Shown piece by piece: positions 56,649-64,000 of a stretch of DNA of 64,000 bases. Every line of letters starts with the position of its first letter. The first letter of the stretch is position 1. Below the pieces are notes generated by a model. That model saw only the letters and a list, made by a program, of their open reading frames with translations, did not search any database and had not been told where the DNA came from. The translations under genes and the position numbers were made by a program. Location: NCBI GenBank assembly GCA_030154105.1, contig JASKKP010000002.1, positions 1 to 64,000 of the forward strand. Direction: 5' to 3'. This DNA is from Bacillota bacterium (lineage in GTDB: Bacteria > Bacillota > DTU030 > DUMP01).

Positions 56649-57113
56649 ATGTTTCTCTGGGAGACCTTGGCGGCGGGGCTACAGGCGAGCCTAATGTCCC
56701 TGGGTAAAATCGCCCTCATTCTCGTTCCTCTTTTTGTGGGGCTTGAGCTGGCCAAGGAGCTAGGTTGGCTGGCCAGAGTAGGCACGGGACTGGCAGGCGT
56801 TCTCAGGCGGCTCTCCTTGCCTGAGCATGCCGCCCTACCCTTAGCTGCCGGTATCATTATAGGCTTTACCTACGGTGCCGGCGTGATTCTGGCGGCCGTC
56901 AAAGAAGAAGGCTGGACGGACCGGGAGCTGATTCTGCTCTGGGTGTTTCTCGGTTTGAGCCATGCGCTCATCGAGGACACGGCCATCTTCGCCGCCCTCG
57001 GGATACCGGTGGCGGCCGTGCTGGTTGTGCGGCTGATCCCGGCCCTGGGGGCCACCTGGATCATTTCCTTGTGGCTGCATCGTCGAAAGAAAAGGGAAGG
57101 CGCGGCCGCTTGA
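56649..57113 (+). CDS. Nucleoside recognition (Gate) domain protein, SpmB-like half
   Basis: LSLPEHAALPLAAGIIIGFTYGAGVILAAVKEEG...LSHALIEDTAIFAALG. Confidence 0.72.
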   Translation: MFLWETLAAGLQASLMSLGKIALILVPLFVGLELAKELGWLARVGTGLAGVLRRLSLPEHAALPLAAGIIIGFTYGAGVILAAVKEEGWTDRELILLWVFLGLSHALIEDTAIFAALGIPVAAVLVVRLIPALGATWIISLWLHRRKKREGAAA

Positions 57114-57142
57114 TTGACTTTTCGCCTGCAGGGCGGTATAAT
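57114..57142 (+). promoter_or_regulatory. Sigma-A promoter of T-box-ileS
   Basis: TTGACT, 17-bp spacer, TATAAT. Confidence 0.75.
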
Positions 57143-57162
57143 GGGCATAACTCTATATCTGA

Positions 57163-57400
57163 ACGGCAATGAACGGGAGAGTAGGTCTGGTCCGACGGGC
57201 AGAGAGCCGGGGAAAGGTGCGAGCCGGTACGGCGGTCCGGGCCGAAGATCACCCGGGAGTTGGGCGCTGAACCCGGAAGGAAGTAGGCGGCCCCGGCGAA
57301 AGCCGTTAAGGGATAGAAGCGGGTGCATTTTTGCACCTAAGTGGGTGGTACCGCGGGAGGGAACTCTCGTCCCAAAAGGGGCGGGAGTTTTCGTTTTAAA
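57163..57400 (+). ncRNA. T-box leader (Ile-type, ATC specifier candidate)
   Basis: AAGTGGGTGGTACCGCGGG T-box sequence (57340-57357); terminator AACTCTCGTCCCaaaaGGGGCGGGAGTTTT; GAAGATCACC specifier-loop candidate; before ileS. Confidence 0.93.
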
Positions 57401-57465
57401 ATTAAAAAGAAGATTCGTCCGGGCGAAGCCCGGACTAAGCGAGGTTTTTGGAGGTGGACGAGGAG

Positions 57466-60258
57466 ATGGATTACTCCAAGACCCTAAACTTACCCAAGAC
57501 CAAGTTTCCCATGCGGGCAAACCTGCCGCAGCGCGAACTAGAGATCCTGGCCCGCTGGGAGGAGATGGACATCTACGGCTTGACCCGTAGGCGTGCGGCC
57601 GGCCGGCCGAAGTTTATTCTACACGACGGCCCGCCGTACGCCAATGGCAACATCCATCTCGGTACGGCGCTTAATAAGGTGCTCAAGGATATCGTAAATA
57701 AGTACAAGTACATGCGCGGTTATGACACGCCCTACGTACCGGGGTGGGATACCCACGGCCTTCCCATCGAGCACGCCGCCATTAAGAACCTGGGCATCAA
57801 CCGGGCCGAGGTCTCAACGGCCGAACTCAGGCAAAAATGCGCCGAGTATGCCCTGCACTTTGTGGCGGAGCAGCGCGAGGAGTTTAAGCGCTTGGGCGTG
57901 CGCGGCGATTGGGACCACCCGTACCTCACCCTTACGCCGGAATATGAAGCGAAGCAGATCGAGGTCTTCGGGGCCATGGCCCAGAAGGGTTATATCTACA
58001 AAGGGCTTAAGCCGGTGTACTGGTGTACCACCTGTGAAACGGCGCTGGCCGAGGCCGAAGTGGAATACCAGGAGGCCAAGTCCGACTCGCTATATGTGAA
58101 GTTCCCGCTCAAATCGGACCCCAGCGGTAAGTTGACTGCTCTGGCGCCGGCGGAGAAGATCTTCTTTGTAATCTGGACCACAACCACCTGGACCCTCCCG
58201 GCCAACCTGGCCATCTGCCTGAACCCGCGCTTTGAGTACGCCCTGGTCGAGACGGACGGCGAGTACTATGTGCTGGCCATGGAACTGGTAAACGAAGTGA
58301 TGAAGGTTACCGGGCGGCAGGCAGAGCGCACGCTCGGCACCTTCCGCGGGGAGGAGCTCGAAGGGATTGAGTGCTGGCACCCCTTCATCGAACGGCCTTC
58401 GGTCGTTATCCTGGGCGAGCACGTTACTTTAGACGCCGGAACGGGCTGTGTGCACACGGCCCCCGGTCACGGTTTGGAGGACTTCGAGGTTGGCCAAAAG
58501 TACAAGCTTCCCGTTCTCAACCCGGTAAACGGCAAGGGCGTCTTCACCGAGGAGGCAGGGAAGTTTGCCGGCCTACCGGTGCGGGAAGCTACCGGGCCGA
58601 TCGTCGAAGAGTTAAAGAAGCGGGGGGCGCTCCTTCACTTCGGCTACATCACGCACCAGTACCCGCACTGCTGGCGCTGCAAGGACCCCGTGCTCTTTCT
58701 GGCCACGGAGCAGTGGTTTGCTTCTGTAGACGCCTTCCGGGACCAGACGCTCAAAGCCATCCAGGACGTCAAGTGGTACCCGGCCTGGGGCGCAGAGCGG
58801 ATCAGCTCCATGGTGCGCGAGCGTTCCGACTGGTGCATTTCGCGGCAGCGGGTGTGGGGTGTTCCTATCCCCATTTTCTACTGCGAAAAGTGCGGCCAGG
58901 AGCTCATCACTCCGGAAAGCATCGCCGCGGTGCGCGAGCTTATTAGGCGCGAGGGCTCCAACGGTTGGTTCACGCATGAAGCGGCAGAGATCCTGCCGCC
59001 TGGTACCCGCTGCTTAAAATGCGGCAACACCGCCTTCCGCAAAGAAACCGATACTATGGATGTGTGGTTTGACTCCGGCTCCAGCCATTTTGCCGTACTC
59101 GAGACCCGGCCGGAGCTGGAGTGGCCGTGCGATCTCTACTTGGAAGGAAGCGACCAGCACCGGGGTTGGTTCCAGTCTTCGCTCCTTACAGCCGTGGCTG
59201 TGCGCGGCCGGGCGCCGTACCGGGCCGTGTTAACCCACGGCTATGTGGTGGACGGCGAAGGGCGCAAGATGTCCAAGTCCATCGGGAACGTAATCTATCC
59301 GCAGGAGATCATCAAGGAGTTTGGGGCAGATATCCTGCGCCTTTGGGTGGCGTCGTCCGACTTCAAGGCGGACATTCGTGTCTCGCGGGACATCCTGCTT
59401 CAGCTCGCCGAGGTCTACCGCAAAATCCGCAATACGGCCCGCTTCCTCCTCGGCAACCTGTACGACTTTGACCCGGCCAAGGATGCCGTGCCGTATGCTG
59501 AGCTTACCGAACTGGACCGCTGGGCGCTCTTGGCGCTGGCCCGTCTTACGGAAAAAGTAACGGCGGCCTACGAAAACTACGAGTATCACCTCCTCTATCA
59601 CGCTCTGCATAACTTCTGTGCCGTAGACATGAGCGCTTTTTACCTGGACGTTATTAAGGACCGGCTGTATTGTAGTAGGGCAGACTCCCGCGAGCGGCGG
59701 GCGGCGCAGACGGTGCTCTACGAGGTGCTGACGACGCTGGTCCGCCTGATGGCGCCCGTTCTCACCTTCACGGCGGAGGAGATCTGGACTTACTTGCCGG
59801 GAGAGGGGAAAGAAGAAAGCGTTCAGCTCGCTTCCTGGCCGGAGGTGAAAAAGGAGTACTTGGATCCGGAGTTGGAGGGGCGCTGGCGGGAGCTTCTCTT
59901 GGTACGCGAAGATGTAACCAAAGCTCTAGAAGAGGCCCGGCAGGCCGGTTTCATCGGCAGTTCCCTGCGGGCGCGGGTGGATCTTTGGCTGCCGGAGGGC
60001 TTAGGGCAAACCTATGCTCTGCTTAAACGTTACGAGGACCTCTTAACCACCATTTTCATCGTCTCGCAGGTAGCCTTGCACGGTCCGGAAGAAGCGCCGC
60101 CGCCGGAGGCTCGGGAGATGGAACACTTTAGCCGAGCCCGCTGCCTGGTGACGCTCGCCCCCGGCGAGAAGTGCGAGCGCTGCTGGATGTACCATGAGGA
60201 CGTCCAAGACGGCGTCTGCCCGCGTTGCCGCGCGGTGCTGGCGGAGGCTGGGCGGTAG
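57466..60258 (+). CDS. ileS: Isoleucyl-tRNA synthetase
   Basis: DGPPYANGNIHLGTALNK, KMSKSIGN, C-terminal CERCWMYHEDV zinc motif. Confidence 0.98.
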   Translation: MDYSKTLNLPKTKFPMRANLPQRELEILARWEEMDIYGLTRRRAAGRPKFILHDGPPYANGNIHLGTALNKVLKDIVNKYKYMRGYDTPYVPGWDTHGLPIEHAAIKNLGINRAEVSTAELRQKCAEYALHFVAEQREEFKRLGVRGDWDHPYLTLTPEYEAKQIEVFGAMAQKGYIYKGLKPVYWCTTCETALAEAEVEYQEAKSDSLYVKFPLKSDPSGKLTALAPAEKIFFVIWTTTTWTLPANLAICLNPRFEYALVETDGEYYVLAMELVNEVMKVTGRQAERTLGTFRGEELEGIECWHPFIERPSVVILGEHVTLDAGTGCVHTAPGHGLEDFEVGQKYKLPVLNPVNGKGVFTEEAGKFAGLPVREATGPIVEELKKRGALLHFGYITHQYPHCWRCKDPVLFLATEQWFASVDAFRDQTLKAIQDVKWYPAWGAERISSMVRERSDWCISRQRVWGVPIPIFYCEKCGQELITPESIAAVRELIRREGSNGWFTHEAAEILPPGTRCLKCGNTAFRKETDTMDVWFDSGSSHFAVLETRPELEWPCDLYLEGSDQHRGWFQSSLLTAVAVRGRAPYRAVLTHGYVVDGEGRKMSKSIGNVIYPQEIIKEFGADILRLWVASSDFKADIRVSRDILLQLAEVYRKIRNTARFLLGNLYDFDPAKDAVPYAELTELDRWALLALARLTEKVTAAYENYEYHLLYHALHNFCAVDMSAFYLDVIKDRLYCSRADSRERRAAQTVLYEVLTTLVRLMAPVLTFTAEEIWTYLPGEGKEESVQLASWPEVKKEYLDPELEGRWRELLLVREDVTKALEEARQAGFIGSSLRARVDLWLPEGLGQTYALLKRYEDLLTTIFIVSQVALHGPEEAPPPEAREMEHFSRARCLVTLAPGEKCERCWMYHEDVQDGVCPRCRAVLAEAGR

Positions 60259-60298
60259 AAGGTATCTCGGGCGGGGATTTTTCCGCCCTTTTTTGTGG

Positions 60299-60325
60299 AA
60301 AGGATTTCCCGCCCTCACGGCGAAT
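60299..60325 (+). promoter_or_regulatory. Sigma-H-like promoter upstream of the DUF5665/yteA-like genes
   Basis: AAAGGATTT ... GGCGAAT, offset 21 nt; full consensus match. Confidence 0.6.
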
Positions 60326-60392
60326 CAAATTAAGGTACGGTGCACTAAGGGCGGCCTCCGGCGGGCATTCTAAAAAAGAAGAGGTGACGGGC

Positions 60393-60683
60393 GTGCCAAC
60401 GGAGGCTGAGGGACGAGACCTCAAGGCACAGGTGGAGCGGCTGGCCCGGGCACTGGAAGAAAACAGGATTGCCGAGTACGTGTCGCTGCAGCAAAACGCC
60501 GGGCGCCTCATCTATCTCAATTTCCTCGCCGGCGTGGCGCGGGGCCTGGGCATGGCCGTGGGCTTCACCCTGGTGGGCGCCTTGGTCATTTACGCCCTGC
60601 GCCGGATGGTAAGCATTCCCGTCATCGGAACCTTCATTGCCCAAATCGTCGACATCGTCACTACGCAGCTCGGGAGGCAGTGA
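60393..60683 (+). CDS. DUF5665-like membrane protein
   Basis: LIYLNFLAGVARGLGMAVGFTLVGALVIYALRRMVSIPVIG; GTG start, RBS gaggtg. Confidence 0.8.
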   Translation: MPTEAEGRDLKAQVERLARALEENRIAEYVSLQQNAGRLIYLNFLAGVARGLGMAVGFTLVGALVIYALRRMVSIPVIGTFIAQIVDIVTTQLGRQ

Positions 60684-60684
60684 A

Positions 60685-61353
60685 ATGGAGAATGCCCAGC
60701 GTTTCCGGGCCCTTTTGGAGAAGAAAAAGGCCGAGCTCAGCGACCGGGCCCAAAGGAGGCAGCGGTACGGCCTGGACGAGGCCCAGGCGGATTCGGTGGG
60801 AGAGCTTTCCGCCTACGATAACCATCCGGCCGATCTAGGGGCTGAAACCTTTGAGCGCGCAAAGGACTTAGGGCTTATAGATAATGCGCGCGTGCTTCTC
60901 GCCAAGGTCAAAGAGGCCCTGGCCCGGATTGAGGAGGGCACCTACGGGCGGTGCGAGCTCTGCGGGCGGGAGATCGACGCCCAACGCCTGGAGGCCGTAC
61001 CGTGGACGACTCTCTGCCGCGAGTGCAAAGCAAGGGAAGAGCGGCGCGGGCGGAGGCCTGCCGACCGGCCGATCGAAGAGGTGGCTTTAGAGGAACCCTT
61101 CGGGCGTACCTTCCTTGATAACACCGACTACGTCGGCTTCGACGGCGAAGACGCCTGGCAGGCGGTGGCCCGCTACGGCACTGCTGATGGACCGCAGGAC
61201 GTGGGCGGCGTGGATTCTTATAACGACACCTACATCAATTCCGATGAACAGCGCGGTGCGGTAGAAGACGTGGAAGAAGTAGTAATCGAAGACCCGGCCG
61301 AACTCTTCGGCCGCACCCGCCCCAGCCCGGGTCGGCTGAGGCGTCGTAGCTGA
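60685..61353 (+). CDS. TraR/DksA-type zinc finger protein, YteA-like
   Basis: ELSAYDNHPADLGAETFERAKDLGL; CELCGREIDAQRLEAVPWTTLCRECK. Confidence 0.92.
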   Translation: MENAQRFRALLEKKKAELSDRAQRRQRYGLDEAQADSVGELSAYDNHPADLGAETFERAKDLGLIDNARVLLAKVKEALARIEEGTYGRCELCGREIDAQRLEAVPWTTLCRECKAREERRGRRPADRPIEEVALEEPFGRTFLDNTDYVGFDGEDAWQAVARYGTADGPQDVGGVDSYNDTYINSDEQRGAVEDVEEVVIEDPAELFGRTRPSPGRLRRRS

Positions 61354-61387
61354 AGGCGGGGGAGAGGAGAAAAACGAAGGAGGACTT

Positions 61388-61828
61388 GTGGTGCGGGTGT
61401 TTGTCGGAGCAGGGTTGGTCTTGCTCCTGGACCAAATAACCAAGCTGGCGGTAAGGCGTTACCTTTTGCCTGGAGAGAGTCTTCCCGTCCTCCCCGGGAT
61501 CTTTCACCTCTCTTACGTGCAGAACCCGGGGGCGGCTTTCGGTATCCTGAAGTACCAAACCGGTTTTTTCATTGCGATTACGGCCCTGGTGGTGGCGGCG
61601 ATCATCTTCTATGCGCCCCGCGTAGATCCGGGACTTCTTAGGGTAGCCCTGGCCCTCGAACTGGGTGGGGCGCTGGGCAACCTCATCGACCGGCTGCGCT
61701 TCGGGTACGTGGTGGACTTTCTCGACTTCCGGATCTGGCCCGTATTTAATGTGGCCGATATGGCCATCGTGATCGGCGTGGGGCTCCTCTTTGTCCATTT
61801 CCTCAGGGCAGAGGGGCGTGTAGCGTGA
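61388..61828 (+). CDS. lspA: Lipoprotein signal peptidase
   Basis: LLLDQITKLAVRRYL; VQNPGAAFG; VVDFLDFRIWPVFNVADMAIVIG. Confidence 0.96.
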   Translation: MVRVFVGAGLVLLLDQITKLAVRRYLLPGESLPVLPGIFHLSYVQNPGAAFGILKYQTGFFIAITALVVAAIIFYAPRVDPGLLRVALALELGGALGNLIDRLRFGYVVDFLDFRIWPVFNVADMAIVIGVGLLFVHFLRAEGRVA

Positions 61829-62802
61829 GCGAAGCTAACCTGGAGGAAGGCTCTCGCCGGGTTTTTACTGTCCAAGGAGAGGCGGCGGGGACGCGCCTCG
61901 ACGTCTTCCTGGCTAAGATTGCGGAGCTCAGGCTCAGCCGCTCCCAGGTCCAGCAGCTCATCCGCGACGGGCGGGTTAGGGTGGATGGCAGGCCGGCCAA
62001 GCCCAGCCTCAGGCTGGCTGCCGGGGCCGAAGTGGAGGTGATTCTGCCGCCTCCTGCTCCACCCGACCTGCGCCCGGAAGCGATGCCGCTTAACATTGTG
62101 TACGAGGACGAGCATCTGGTCGTGCTCGATAAGCCGGCCGGCCTGGTGGTGCACCCTGCGCCGGGCCATCCCGGGGGTACGCTGGTGAACGCCTTGCTGG
62201 CCCACTGTGGCTCCGAACTCGCCGGCATCGGCGGGGTGCTTCGGCCGGGCATTGTCCACCGACTGGACAAGGACACCTCCGGCCTCATGGTGGTGGCGAA
62301 AAGTGAGGCAGCGCACCGAGGTCTGAGCGCGGCCATCAAGGCGCGCAAAGTTGAGCGCGCGTACCTGGCCCTGGCCTTTGGCGAGCTTAAACCGGACGTC
62401 AGCACGGTAGATGCGCCCATCGGCCGGCATCCGGTGCAGCGCAAAAAGATGGCGGTGGTGGAGCGGGGCGGCCGGCCGGCGCGCACGCGCCTTCGCGTCC
62501 TGGAACGTTTTCCCGGCTATACCTACCTGGAGGCCACCCTGGAGACAGGGCGAACCCATCAAATTCGGGTGCATTTGGCCTTCATCGGGCATCCGGTGGT
62601 GGGCGATCCGGTATACGGACGTCGGCAGGGGAACCTGGGGTTAAATAGACAGTTCCTGCATGCGGCACGCCTCAGCTTTACCCATCCGGTGAGCGGCAAA
62701 GAGCTTAGTTTTTCCAGTTCCCTTCCTCAGGACCTAGCCCTTGTGTTGGCACGCCTGCGGCAAGAAAAATGCGGGGATGGGCAAAAACCGCTTGACGAAT
62801 GA
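61825..62802 (+). CDS. rluD: 23S rRNA pseudouridine synthase RluD family
   Basis: S4 domain; IVHRLDKDTSGLMVVAKS. Confidence 0.95.
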   Translation: MSEANLEEGSRRVFTVQGEAAGTRLDVFLAKIAELRLSRSQVQQLIRDGRVRVDGRPAKPSLRLAAGAEVEVILPPPAPPDLRPEAMPLNIVYEDEHLVVLDKPAGLVVHPAPGHPGGTLVNALLAHCGSELAGIGGVLRPGIVHRLDKDTSGLMVVAKSEAAHRGLSAAIKARKVERAYLALAFGELKPDVSTVDAPIGRHPVQRKKMAVVERGGRPARTRLRVLERFPGYTYLEATLETGRTHQIRVHLAFIGHPVVGDPVYGRRQGNLGLNRQFLHAARLSFTHPVSGKELSFSSSLPQDLALVLARLRQEKCGDGQKPLDE

Positions 62803-62820
62803 AAAAGAGCGTGGTAGAAT
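62792..62820 (+). promoter_or_regulatory. Sigma-A promoter of pyrR
   Basis: TTGACG, 17-bp spacer, TAGAAT. Confidence 0.65.
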
Positions 62821-62845
62821 CAGGCTAGCTGAAAAGAGCCTTGAA

Positions 62846-62911
62846 ACTAGTCCCGTGAGGCTAGTAAGGAACGGAAAAAGAGCCTTCCTGCTGGCCGCGG
62901 GAAGGCTTTTA
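62846..62911 (+). promoter_or_regulatory. PyrR-binding attenuator 1
   Basis: ACTAGTCCCGTGAGGCTAGT anti-antiterminator plus AGCCTTCC...GGAAGGCTTTT terminator. Confidence 0.9.
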
Positions 62912-62917
62912 AGCTAG

Positions 62918-63469
<552 letters not shown>

Positions 63470-63486
63470 GCGAAAAACCCCTTTAA

Positions 63487-63563
63487 GGCGGTCCCGTGAG
63501 GCCGGTAAGGGGGAGGAAAAAAGGCAACCTCCTTACCGGCACCGCCCGGTAAGGAGGTTTTTC
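63487..63563 (+). promoter_or_regulatory. PyrR-binding attenuator 2
   Basis: GGCGGTCCCGTGAGGCCGGT plus terminator AACCTCCTTACCG...CGGTAAGGAGGTTTTT. Confidence 0.9.
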
Positions 63564-63593
63564 TATACAACCACAAAAAGAGGAGGAGTAAGC

Positions 63594-64000
63594 ATGCGGC
63601 GAGTCATCGACGTGGACGAGCGCCTTCCCCTGCTCACGACCCTGCCCCTTAGCCTGCAGCACCTGTTTGCCATGTTCGGGGCCACCATCCTAGTTCCCAT
63701 CTTGACGGGGCTTAATCCATCCCTCGCCCTTCTCGGCAGCGGGCTCGGAACCTTCACCTACATCATCTGCACTAAGGGCAAAATTCCTGCCTATCTTGGT
63801 TCTTCCTTCGCCTTCATCGTTCCCATCATCGTAGCCAGCAAGTACTACGGCGTCCAGGCGGCCTTGGGCGGCGGTGTGGCGGCCGGCTTGGTGTACATGG
63901 CCGTGGCGGCTATCATCCACAAGGCCGGGACGGCCTGGATCGATCGCTTCCTGCCGCCCGTGGTGGTGGGTTCTGTAGTTATCGTTATCGGCCTCGCCCT
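63594..64000 (+). CDS. Uracil permease (NCS2 family), truncated at window end
   Basis: PLSLQHLFAMFGATILVPILTGLNPSLALLGSGLGTF. Confidence 0.93.
   Translation, partial: MRRVIDVDERLPLLTTLPLSLQHLFAMFGATILVPILTGLNPSLALLGSGLGTFTYIICTKGKIPAYLGSSFAFIVPIIVASKYYGVQAALGGGVAAGLVYMAVAAIIHKAGTAWIDRFLPPVVVGSVVIVIGLA

Noticed and set aside
55745-56857. 370-aa minus-strand ORF opposite divIVA and the Gate-domain gene
   Set aside because: Shadow ORF in GC-rich DNA; low-complexity composition and clear coding genes on the plus strand
61609-62592. 327-aa minus-strand ORF opposite lspA/rluD
   Set aside because: Antisense shadow of conserved genes; His/Arg/Gln-rich composition typical of reversed GC-rich codons

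Overview
This 64-kb, GC-rich window is mostly chromosomal core from a spore-forming, anaerobe-like Firmicute (Clostridia type, inferred from gene content). 0-25 kb is accessory and metabolic: iorAB, ECF S components, an FmdA-type amidase, a LytS/LytTR pair next to cstA, butyrate kinase, glycerate kinase, fixC plus an unannotated fixX, a PPDK-N/ATP-grasp protein, a CDF transporter behind a NiCo riboswitch, a ferredoxin, niaX/niaR, a SASP, a Spo0E-like protein and a HutP-family protein. 26-48 kb is the dcw cluster (mraZ to ftsZ, with no ftsA or murB inside it). 48-56 kb is spoIIGA-sigE-sigG and ylm/sepF/proC/divIVA. 57-64 kb is T-box-ileS, lspA-rluD and PyrR-attenuated pyrR and uracil permease. 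I found no CRISPR array, prophage, transposon, tRNA or rRNA, and no defence-type system. The most interesting signals are non-coding: (1) a recurrent sigma-H-like promoter (AGGA, then GAAT/GAAA 21-22 nt downstream) before at least eight genes, with an extra shared element before iorA and buk; (2) several leaders that can hide the ribosome-binding site (sigG, spo0E-like, ferredoxin, serine hydrolase); (3) a fixX gene that directly follows the fixC stop in the same frame and has no ATG/GTG/TTG start. No searches or folding runs were possible; family names come from motif recognition in the translated sequences.
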